From NCBI RefSeq assembly GCF_001298105.1, contig NZ_LGJH01000117.1, positions 1 through 38,386 on the forward strand: a stretch of 38,386 nt of DNA, read 5' to 3'. The notes under the pieces were generated by a model. It saw only the letters and a list, made by a program, of their open reading frames with translations. It made no database searches and was not told the origin of the DNA. A program made the translations under genes and the position numbers. Below are positions 28,941-36,691 of the stretch, in pieces. Position 1 is the first letter of the stretch; each line of letters begins with the position of its first letter. This stretch comes from Novosphingobium sp. ST904. Lineage in GTDB: Bacteria; Pseudomonadota; Alphaproteobacteria; Sphingomonadales; Sphingomonadaceae.

Positions 28941-28971
28941 TACCAATATCTACATAAGTTCTATATTGGTA
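28941..28971. promoter_or_regulatory. Inverted repeat, candidate operator of the nag operon
   Basis: TACCAATAT (28941-28949) and ATATTGGTA (28963-28971) form a perfect 9-bp inverted repeat with a 13-base spacer, 65 bases upstream of the deaminase start in an AT-rich pocket. The right arm extends to ATTGGTATTCCCCAA, which resembles the DasR/NagR operator type (TGGT...ACCA palindromes). It is a strong candidate site for the GntR regulator. Confidence 0.6.
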
Positions 28972-29002
28972 TTCCCCAACTGCAGGCGATGCGCAATTGG
29001 TT

Positions 29003-29045
29003 TCGCGAGGGCAAGCGCGTTTTTCTTCCGGCACTACCCTCGCGA
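29003..29045. repeat. 9-bp inverted repeat between cutC and the nag operon
   Basis: TCGCGAGGG (29003-29011) and CCCTCGCGA (29037-29045) are perfect inverted arms with a 25-base spacer. It lies 29 bases after the cutC stop on the minus strand. No T-tract follows, so it may be a weak terminator for cutC or an upstream regulatory element for the nag operon. Confidence 0.45.
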
Positions 29046-29073
29046 GCGGTCGCTGCGTGTCGCTCTACCCCTT

Positions 29074-29852
29074 TTAGGTGTCGTTCAACCCGCCTTGCCC
29101 ACGCGCGAAGGCAGCCTGCAGCCGGGCCACCTCGGCAGCGTCCGTCACCGGCCGGATTCCCTTCTGGAAGCCCAGTTCTTCCAGCCGCCCCGATGCCGCT
29201 GTCGCCGTGCCGGGGGTGCGGCAGGAGGCGTGAAACTCCTCGATTCCGGCGCGCGCAGAGCCGGCACCGCCTCGGCCGAGACCCCCGATCCGGCCAGAAT
29301 CACGATGCGCCCGGCGGCCAGTTCATGGAGATGCGCAAGCATCCGCACCCCCTCGGGCGCCCGCACCGCGCCGCCGGACGTCAGAATCCGGTCAAACCCC
29401 ATCGCCACCGCCTGCTCCAGTCCGTTTTCCATGTCGTCCAGCACGTCGAAAACGCGGTGGAGGGTCAGCGAAAGCCGGGCCCCGCGCGCCGCTCCCGCGT
29501 GCCGGGCATGATCGAGCCAGGTGCCGAGAACCGCCAGGTCAAGTCCGCCCGCAGCGCCCGCCCCGATGACGATTCCCGCCAGCCCCGCTTCCGCGGCCAG
29601 ATCGATATCGTCGCAGACTTGCGCGGTTTCCTGCGGCCCGTAGACGAAATCGCCCTCTCGCGGGCGGCAGAGCATATGGACGGGAATCGGCGCCTGCGCC
29701 GCCAGCCGGACCAGCGAACGCGGCGGCGTCAGCCCGCCCAGCGCCAGCGCGCTGCAAAGCTCCACCCGGCCGCCACCCCCGGCGACAGCGGCAGCAAGAC
29801 CGGCGGCATCTTCGACACAGATTTCGAGCACTTCGCCCCTTCCAAAAGACAT
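29074..29852 (-). CDS. cutC: CutC family TIM-barrel protein (C-terminal frameshift)
   Basis: CutC proteins are small cytoplasmic TIM barrels named for copper homeostasis, though their true biochemical role is uncertain. The N-terminal part reads LEICVEDAAGLAAAVAGG, GRVELCSALALGGLTP, VHMLCRPREGDFVYG, TLHRVFDVLDD and FDRILTSGGA, all typical. The frame then degenerates after VPALRA near 29257. Changing frame restores GIEEFHASCRTPG, EELGFQKGIRPVTDAAEVAR and a TAA stop at 29076-29074, giving about 259 residues, normal for CutC. ATG 29852 is the first start; GTG 29831 has the better RBS (AAGGGGCGAA). It is divergent from the TonB receptor. The reason for its presence in a sugar locus is unknown. 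Confidence 0.87.
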
Positions 29853-30174
29853 CCGGCCCCGTCACGGCCGGCGATTCGCACTGTCGGAAATTGGACATAC
29901 TTTGGCCCGACGCGCCATCCCGTTCCACCGCAAAGCCAATGCCGCCAACAGCCAGCCCAGCCGCCGCAACCTCCCATTTTCCCACCATTCCCGCCAATTT
30001 TCGACCACCTCGGCACGCAAGAAGAAATTTACGGTGGACAGGAGGATCTATTTTGGTGACATTGAATTAGGACATTGGCTTTGTATTGGCATTGTCCGCA
30101 GGAAGTTATCGGGCACGCATTTCCGCAAACATAACGTCACGGCGCGCTCACGGGTTCGGGTCATGAGGAAAACT
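29853..30174. promoter_or_regulatory. Intergenic region between cutC and the first TonB receptor
   Basis: These 322 bases hold no convincing gene; the receptor frame stays open through them only by chance. TATTTTGGT at 30049-30057 repeats the 9-mer found upstream of the GH20 gene and may be an operator. A run of ATTG elements follows at 30061-30095, in the most AT-rich part, where the receptor promoter probably lies. An AGGAGG at 30040-30045 has no sizeable frame behind it. Confidence 0.45.
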
Positions 30175-32859
30175 ATGATGAAACTAGCACGCGCGATGCT
30201 GCTGGCGACGAGCGCCACCATGGGCTTCGCCGCCCCCGCCTTTGCACAGGAAGCCCCGCAGGACCAGAACGACCAGGACGCGATCGTGGTCAGCGGAATC
30301 CGCGGCGCACTGACGAACGCGATCAACGTGAAGCGCAATGCGGACGCCGTGGTCGATGTCATTACCGCTGAAGGCATCGGCAAGTTTCCTGACCGCAACG
30401 TCGCGGAATCGCTGTCCCACATCCCCGGCGTCAGCGTGGACCGCCAGTTCGGCATCGGCGAGCGCGTCTCCATCCAGGGCACCGACCCGGCGCTCAACCG
30501 CGTCCTGATCGACGGGCACACCATCGCCTCGGCAGACTGGGGCGGCAATTCCGGCGACGTGACCGGCCGTACCTTCAACTACTCGTTGCTGGCGCCGGAA
30601 ATCGTCTCGCAGATCGAGGTGTTCAAGTCCCCCGAACCGCGGATCGACGAAGGTTCGCTGGGCGGCACCGTGATCGTGCGCACGCGCAAGCCGCTCGATC
30701 TCGACAAGAACACCATCAACGGCTCGATCGGCTACGGCTACAACGATCGCTCCGAAATCGGCAATCCGCGAGGCTCGCTGCTCTACAGCTGGAAGAACGA
30801 CAGCGCGACCTTCGGCATCCTGGTGGCGGGCACTTACGACAGGGATTCGCTGGCCCGTGCAGGCGTCGAGTACTTCGGCTACAACAGCGGCTCGGACTTC
30901 ACGTCCACCGATGCCGACGGCAACGTCACGCTGAACAACCCGAACGCAGTGCTGACCGGCGGGACCGCCGAAGACCTGGCCAACGCCCGTTATCCCTACG
31001 GCATCAACCACGCCTATTTCAAGCAGACGCGCGAGCGCATCGGCGGCCAGTTCGCCGTGCAGTGGGCGCCCAGCGACCGCCTCGAATTCAACCTGACCGG
31101 CCTTCACATCGAAGGCACCTACAACAACTTCAGCCAGTCGCAGTACGTGGTTCCGACCTGGGCCGCCGGCGCGCTGGAATCGGCAACGATCTCCAACGGG
31201 CTCGTCACGGACGCATCCTTCGGCGCGACCAACCTGCCCTCCACCAGTTCGCAGCTGGACATGAACTACCGCAAGACCAAGGTGCGGACCGACAGCTACA
31301 ATCTCGACACCACGTGGAAGGCAACCGATCGCCTGACGCTGTCGGGCAACGTGGGCTGGACCAAGGCCACGGGCGGCACCAACCCCGAATACCTGATGAA
31401 CCTCCAGTCCAACATGCCCTTCAGCTACAGCTACGGGCAGAACCAGACTTCGGTGACGTTCTCCACCCCGCCGACCGACCCCACCGCGTTCTTCCGCTCG
31501 GACCTGCGCGATGTCACGCTGCCGGACGGCAGCACCATCCAGGCATACCAGATCGGCGGCATCGCCACCTCGCGCCAGCGCGACAAGGAGCATTACGGCC
31601 AGTTCGACGCCAAGCTGGACGTGGACGACGGCTTCTTCAAGTCCGTGCGCATGGGCGTGAAGGCATCGGATCACGTCAACAGCCTGCGCGCCACCGGATC
31701 GCAGGTCTACCTGACCGATCCGATCAGCCTTGCCGACTACGACTACACCCTGACGCCCTCCGGGCTGTTCAGCGGCCTGGGCTCCGGCGGCAACGCCAAC
31801 CAGTTCGCGACGCTGCACAGCGGCGACGTCATCGACACGCTGAACAACGGCATCTACGTCGATACCGGCCTCGACGAAGGAACCTCGTTCAAGGTCCGTG
31901 AGAAATCGGCCGCCGCCTATGTGCAGCTCGACTTCGAAACCGGCCCGATCCGCGGCAACGTGGGTTACCGGGCGGTCTATACCCAGGACGTTTCGGACTA
32001 TTACCTCTACACCGCCGAAAACGACACCTACACGCCGACCCGCGCCACGAACGATTATCTGAAGGGCCTTCCCAGCATCAACGTGAGTTGGGAAGTGAAC
32101 GACCAGCTCAAGCTGCGCGGCTCGATCGCCAAGGTCATCGCCCGTCCGCGCTACGGCCAGCTTGCCGGCGCCTTCAGCCGCAACGACACGCAGCTGACGG
32201 CAGCCGGCGGCAACCCCGACCTCAAGCCTTACGCCTCCACCAACTACGAGCTTTCAGCCGAATGGTACTTCGGACACAGCGCGCTGCTTTCGGCCGAGTA
32301 TTTCCGCCGCGAAATCTCGTCCTACATCGTGACCACCACGAGCCAGCAGGTGCTGTTCAACAACCTGACCCAGCAGAACGAGACCTATATCGTCTCCAGC
32401 CCGGTCAATGCCTCGAACGCCACCGTCAACGGCGTGTCACTGGGCTTCCAGACCCCGATCTGGGGCGGCTTCGGCATCCTGACGAACTACACGTTCGCCG
32501 ACGCGAAGGGCGGCCGGGACGCCGACGGAAACGTGCTCAACCTGCCCTACCTCTCGAAGCACACCATCAACGTGATCCCCTACTTCGAAAAGGGTCCGTT
32601 CCAGGCACGCGTGAGCTGGAACTGGCGCAGCCACTACTTCACCGGCATCGGCCGCCTGAATTCGGTGGATTCGACCGACGGCTATCACCAGCTTGACGCA
32701 TCGATCTCCTACAAGATCAACGAGCACTTCACGGTTCAGGCCAATGCCCAGAACCTGCTGGATTCGACGTATTACTCGTACAGCGGCACCAAGTCGGCGC
32801 CGACCGCCTTCTACAAGAACGGGCGCGTCTTCGCGGCGACTGCCCAGTTCAGCTTCTAA
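30175..32859 (+). CDS. TonB-dependent outer membrane receptor
   Basis: An outer-membrane beta-barrel receptor of the Xanthomonas/Caulobacter TonB-dependent class, many of which import oligosaccharides. I chose ATG 30175 (894 residues) because GAGGAAAA precedes it; ATG 30163 and 30178 are close alternatives. A signal peptide ends at APAFA before QEAP. A likely TonB box is DAIVVSGIR. The plug domain shows GKFPDRNVAESLSHIPGVSV, ERVSIQGTDPALNRVLIDGH and QIEVFKSPEPRIDEGSLGGT. The barrel ends with NAQNLLDSTYYSYSG and the terminal aromatic QFSF, so the frame is complete. Next to GH92 and glycosylasparaginase, its likely cargo is an N-glycan or glycopeptide, which is inference from context. Confidence 0.93.
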   Translation: MMKLARAMLLATSATMGFAAPAFAQEAPQDQNDQDAIVVSGIRGALTNAINVKRNADAVVDVITAEGIGKFPDRNVAESLSHIPGVSVDRQFGIGERVSIQGTDPALNRVLIDGHTIASADWGGNSGDVTGRTFNYSLLAPEIVSQIEVFKSPEPRIDEGSLGGTVIVRTRKPLDLDKNTINGSIGYGYNDRSEIGNPRGSLLYSWKNDSATFGILVAGTYDRDSLARAGVEYFGYNSGSDFTSTDADGNVTLNNPNAVLTGGTAEDLANARYPYGINHAYFKQTRERIGGQFAVQWAPSDRLEFNLTGLHIEGTYNNFSQSQYVVPTWAAGALESATISNGLVTDASFGATNLPSTSSQLDMNYRKTKVRTDSYNLDTTWKATDRLTLSGNVGWTKATGGTNPEYLMNLQSNMPFSYSYGQNQTSVTFSTPPTDPTAFFRSDLRDVTLPDGSTIQAYQIGGIATSRQRDKEHYGQFDAKLDVDDGFFKSVRMGVKASDHVNSLRATGSQVYLTDPISLADYDYTLTPSGLFSGLGSGGNANQFATLHSGDVIDTLNNGIYVDTGLDEGTSFKVREKSAAAYVQLDFETGPIRGNVGYRAVYTQDVSDYYLYTAENDTYTPTRATNDYLKGLPSINVSWEVNDQLKLRGSIAKVIARPRYGQLAGAFSRNDTQLTAAGGNPDLKPYASTNYELSAEWYFGHSALLSAEYFRREISSYIVTTTSQQVLFNNLTQQNETYIVSSPVNASNATVNGVSLGFQTPIWGGFGILTNYTFADAKGGRDADGNVLNLPYLSKHTINVIPYFEKGPFQARVSWNWRSHYFTGIGRLNSVDSTDGYHQLDASISYKINEHFTVQANAQNLLDSTYYSYSGTKSAPTAFYKNGRVFAATAQFSF

Positions 32860-32925
32860 GTCCCGTGCAAAAGCGTGTAGGTCCTCCTCCTCCTCACTAA
32901 GATCTGCATGCACACGGGCCGGCGC

Positions 32926-32964
32926 CTGTCCGGGGCTTCCTGCCTGCGGACAGCGCGTCCTTTT
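32926..32964 (+). terminator. Hairpin after the TonB receptor
   Basis: CTGTCCG (32926-32932) and CGGACAG (32947-32953) form a 7-bp stem with a 14-base loop. TTTT follows at 32961-32964, seven bases beyond the stem. It lies in the 145-base gap before the GH92 gene and could partly terminate the receptor transcript or process the polycistronic RNA. Confidence 0.45.
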
Positions 32965-33004
32965 ATGAAACAGGCCTTGTAGAACGGGGCCTCATAGACT
33001 GGGG

Positions 33005-35353
33005 ATGCCAGACATGACTGCCTTGAGTCGCCGCCACCTGATGTCCGGCTCCTGCCGCCTTGCGCTGCTGGCCGCCGCCGTTCCTGCCGGCGCGACCCGC
33101 GCTCTTGCAGCGGAAGCGCGCCGGCCGGAACCGGGACTGATGCCGTGGCCGATCCCTTCATCGGCACCGGCGGCGACGGCCACACTTTCCCGGGCGCCAC
33201 CCTGCCCTTCGGCATGGTCCAGCTCAGCCCGGATACCGACACTGCGCGCTGGGACACCTGCTCCGGCTATCACCACGGCGACGCCTCGCTGCTCGGCTTC
33301 TCGCATACCCACCTTTCGGGCACCGGCATCGGCGACATGCTGGACGTGCTGGTCGTGCCCTGCCGGGGCGAGGTCCGCCTAAAGCCGGGACCGCTCGACC
33401 GGCCGGACGAAGGTTATCGCCTGCGCTACGGCAACGAGGCGGCGGAACCCGGCTACTACCGGGTCCAGCTTGAAAACGGCGTGTCCAGCGAACTGACCAC
33501 GACGCTGCGCACCGGCATCCAGCGCCACAGCTATCCTGCTGGAGAAGCCGGCCACCTGCTGATCGATCTCTCGCATCTCGTGCTCGATTCCTCGGACAAG
33601 TATCCGCTGATCGACGATGCGGAAATGGCACTCGACGCGGACGGCACTCTCACCGGCCAGCGCCGGGTTTTCCGCTGGGCCAAGGGCCGGCACATCTACT
33701 TCGCGATGCAGTTTTCCCGCCCGCCGAGCCGGGTGGAATTCTTCGGTGACGAAGACAGCCCCCAGCCTGCCGGCAGCAAGCTGGTCAAGGGTCGCCGCCT
33801 GAAGGCCGCCATCCACTTCGACGATGCCGGAAGCGCGCCGCTGGTGGTGCGAACCGCCGTTTCGGCCGTGGACATCGCCGGTGCCCGCGCGAACCTCGCG
33901 GCGGAGGCGACGCACTTCGACTTCGACATCTATCGCCAGGCCGCTGCCCGCGCATGGGCGGAGGAACTTCGCATATCGGAGTGACCGGCGGCAGCGCCGA
34001 ACAGCGCACGATCATGGCAACCGCGCTCTATCACGCTGCGATCGGCCCCACGCTGTTCTCCGACGTCGATGGCCGCACCATGGGGCTCGACCGCAAGGTG
34101 CACCAACTCGCGCCGGGCCAGAAAGCCTATAGCGCCTATTCGCTCTGGGATACCTACCGCGCCTTCCACCCCCTGCAGACGCTCATCCGGCCCGCGCGGT
34201 CGAGGAGTTCGTTTCCGATCTTATACGCCAGACCCAGCAGAGCCCTTATGGCCCGCCGGTCTGGCCGCTGCAGGGCGTGGAGACCGGCTGCATGATGGGC
34301 TGGCATTCGGTGCCGGTCCTTGCCGAGGCCATGGCCAAGGGCATCCCCGGCGATTACGCGGCCGCCTGGCCCAATATCCGCCGCCGCTCGTTCGACTTCA
34401 CGATGCCCGTGCTCGACAATGCCCGCGGCATTCCGGAATATGACGCCAAGGGCTACGTCCCTGCAGACAAGGTCTTCGAAAGCGTCAGCCGCACGCTCGA
34501 ATATGCCTATGACGACTATGCCGCCGCAAGGATCGCCGGCGCCGCAGGTGCTGCAGACGACGCCGCGCGGCTGAAAGCACGTTCGGGCAACTGGAAGAAC
34601 GTGTTCGACACGCAAACCGGATTTGCCCGGCCGCGTCTCGACGACGGTTCCTGGACCGAGCCCTACGATCCGGTCGAACTCGGCCATTCGGACAAGTGGC
34701 GCGATTTTACCGAGAGCAACGGCTGGCAGGCGACGTTCCTCAACCAGCACGACGTCCATGGCCTGGCCGAGGCGATGGGCGGCCCGGCCGGGCTCGAAGC
34801 CAAGCTGGATGCCTTCTTCAACGCGCCTTCGACCCTGCCGAAGAACGCACCGCCGGACATCAGCGGCATGGTGGGGCAGTATGCGCACGGCAACGAGCCC
34901 TCGCACCACGTTGCCTATCTCTACGCCTGGACCGGTGCGCACTGGAAGACGCAGGCCATGGTTCGCCGCCTGCTGGCGCTGATGTACCGTGCCAGGCCGG
35001 CAGGCGTGATCGGCAACGACGATTGCGGCCAGATGAGCGCCTGGTACGTGCTTTCGGCTCTGGGTTTCTACCCGGTCGATCCCGTCAGCGGCATCTACAT
35101 CTTCGGCAGTCCGCTGTTCGAGGAAGCGCGGGTCAGGCTGGGCAATGGCCGCGAACTGATCGTCAGCGCACCGGGCAACCGATCCGACCGCCCCTACTAC
35201 GGCCGCGTGGAATGGAACGGAAAAGCACATGACCGCTGCTGGATCGGCCACGAAGAGCTCATGAAGGGCGGCAGGCTCACCTTCCACATGCAGAACGTGC
35301 CTGAATTGGGCTTCGCCCGCGACCCGCACGGCCGCCCGCCAAGGCAGGCCTGA
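33005..35353 (+). CDS. GH92 exo-alpha-mannosidase, Tat signal (three frameshifts)
   Basis: GH92 enzymes are calcium-dependent inverting exo-alpha-mannosidases (alpha-1,2, -1,3 or others) central to N-glycan trimming. The start ATG 33005 (or 33014) gives SRRHLMSGSCRLALLAAAVP, a twin-arginine signal. The frame changes near 33137 to give DPFIGTGGDGHTFPGATLPF, GFSHTHLSGTGIGDMLD and YRVQLENGVSSELTTTLRTG. A change near 33977 gives GSAEQRTIMATALYHA and SLWDTYRAFHPLQTLI. A change near 34197 gives GPPVWPLQGVETGCMMGWHS. The rest is intact: YAHGNEPSHHVAYLYAW and GNDDCGQMSAWYVLSALGFYP, the family hallmarks. The joined length is about 783 residues, a normal GH92 size. Linkage preference cannot be set from sequence alone. 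Confidence 0.9.
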
Positions 35354-35566
35354 GACGGAATCACGCGACCTTTCCGCGATGAGGTGAGACCAATTAGCGA
35401 CATATTCCGTCAAAAATCGGAAAAATCTAATGCCAATCTGAATTTTGGAATTGAATTTATTTAATACCTATGACAGCTTTGTTGCAAGGCAGGCTTCGGG
35501 AAGGGCGTGCCGTTCCGTAACTAACGAAAAATCGAGGTGGCCATCTCTGGCCGGGGGACAGTGGGC
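35354..35566 (+). promoter_or_regulatory. AT-rich region upstream of the glycosylasparaginase
   Basis: A 213-base gap with a markedly AT-rich core at 35395-35475, unlike the rest of the window, suggesting a promoter. TTGGAA (35445-35450) and TATGAC (35469-35474) with an 18-base spacer could serve as -35 and -10 boxes. TGGAATT (35446-35452) and AATACCT (35463-35469) look like a degenerate inverted copy of the TGGTATT half-sites seen elsewhere. No gene is evident. Confidence 0.4.
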
Positions 35567-36562
35567 ATGGGATTCTCGCGTCGCAACACCTTGGGACTTG
35601 CCCTGGCCGGATCGGTCGCGGCAGGAACGGCACGCGCTGCCGGCACCACGAAGAATGCCGTCGATGCCGCGCTCGTGGTGTCGACATGGGATTTCGGCGC
35701 GGCGGCGAATGCCGCTGCCTATGCTCGCTGGAAAGCCGGCGGAACACTGATCGACGCGGTCGAAGCCGGTGCGCAGGTGCCGGAAGCGGATCTTGCCAAT
35801 CACTCCGTCGGGCTGGGCGGATACCCTGACCGCGATGGCCACGTCACGCTGGACGCGATCATCATGGACGACCGCGGCCATGCCGGCGCGGTCGCCGCGC
35901 TCGAAGGCTACGTTCATGCGATCTCCGTCGCGCGGCGCGTCATGGAACGCACGCCGCACACCATGCTGGTCGGCGACGGCGCGGCGCAGTTCGCACGCGA
36001 ACAAGGCTTCGCAGCGCAGGAACTGCTGACGCCCGAGGCAGAGGCGGCGTGGAAGGAATGGCTCAAGAAGGCCGAATACAAGCCGGTGGCCAATATCGAG
36101 AACCAGCGTGGGTCGGCGCTCGACCATGACACGATCGGCATTCTCGCGCGCAGCCCCGACGGGCGCCTCGCCGGCGCCTGCACGACTTCGGGCATGGCTT
36201 TCAAGCTTCGCGGCCGCGTCGGCGATTCCCCGCAGTCGGGCTGCGGGCTGCTGGTCGAACCCGGCGTCGGCGCAGCCACGGCAACCGGCGTGGGCGAGGA
36301 AGTGACGCGCATTGCCGGTGCCGCAAGAGTGGTCGGCTCGATGCGCATGGGCATGTCGGCCATGGCCGCCTGCCGCGAAGCGGTAGAGCATATCGTTGCC
36401 TTGCGCGGAGACGCCGTGAAGGACGCCCAGGTCGCATTCCTCGCAATCGACAGGAACGGCCAGGTCGGAGCCTTCGCGATCCAGCCCGGCTTCACTTACG
36501 CGGTAACGGACCAGACCGGCCGGACCGTCATCCGTCCTTCGGAAAGCCTCCGCCGAGCCTGA
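35567..36562 (+). CDS. N4-(beta-N-acetylglucosaminyl)-L-asparaginase (glycosylasparaginase)
   Basis: Cleaves the bond between GlcNAc and asparagine, the last step in dismantling an N-glycopeptide. It is an Ntn-hydrolase made as a precursor that cuts itself before a catalytic threonine. The 331-residue protein starts at ATG 35567, with GGGGACAG as RBS, and carries a twin-arginine signal, SRRNTLGLALAGSVAAG, so it should act in the periplasm. The cleavage site is LDHDTIGILA, with Thr189 becoming the new N-terminus. Downstream, ACTTSGMAFKLRGRVGDSP matches the substrate-binding stretch of Flavobacterium and human aspartylglucosaminidase, which separates it from plant-type isoaspartyl asparaginases. 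The frame is intact. It follows GH92 but has its own AT-rich upstream region. Confidence 0.93.
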   Translation: MGFSRRNTLGLALAGSVAAGTARAAGTTKNAVDAALVVSTWDFGAAANAAAYARWKAGGTLIDAVEAGAQVPEADLANHSVGLGGYPDRDGHVTLDAIIMDDRGHAGAVAALEGYVHAISVARRVMERTPHTMLVGDGAAQFAREQGFAAQELLTPEAEAAWKEWLKKAEYKPVANIENQRGSALDHDTIGILARSPDGRLAGACTTSGMAFKLRGRVGDSPQSGCGLLVEPGVGAATATGVGEEVTRIAGAARVVGSMRMGMSAMAACREAVEHIVALRGDAVKDAQVAFLAIDRNGQVGAFAIQPGFTYAVTDQTGRTVIRPSESLRRA

Positions 36563-36563
36563 C

Positions 36564-36637
36564 CGCGCCCCGAGGCGCGAGCGAGCCGAGCGATTGCCCG
36601 ACGTCCCCGCGCCGGAAGCCGGGCGCGTGCACCCGGC
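36564..36637 (+). terminator. Two GC hairpins after the glycosylasparaginase
   Basis: CGCGCC/GGCGCG with a CCGA loop (36564-36579) starts two bases after the stop. GCCGGG/CCCGGC with an eight-base loop lies at 36618-36637. Neither has a T-tract, so they may be factor-dependent stop or pause elements. They sit between the enzyme gene and the next receptor. Confidence 0.4.
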
Positions 36638-36648
36638 AGAACCAGATT

Positions 36649-36673
36649 AATACCAGGCAATATCAATACCAGG
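36649..36673. promoter_or_regulatory. Direct repeat AATACCAGG, candidate operator of the second receptor
   Basis: AATACCAGG occurs at 36649-36657 and again at 36665-36673, a 16-base period, ending 18 bases before the receptor start. On the other strand each reads CCTGGTATT, sharing TGGTATT with the inverted repeat upstream of the nag operon. The position is right for a repressor site overlapping the promoter or transcript start. Confidence 0.55.
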
Positions 36674-36691
36674 GAAGAAAAGGGGTAACGA

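Noticed and set aside
30040..30070. AGGAGG followed by a TTG/GTG-started five-codon frame, a possible leader peptide
   Set aside because: The frame is extremely short, has no attenuator-like structure that I can see, and overlaps a candidate operator.
29902..30174. N-terminal extension of the first TonB receptor
   Set aside because: The frame is open by chance through the promoter region. The signal peptide starts only after 30175, and a good RBS sits just before that ATG.
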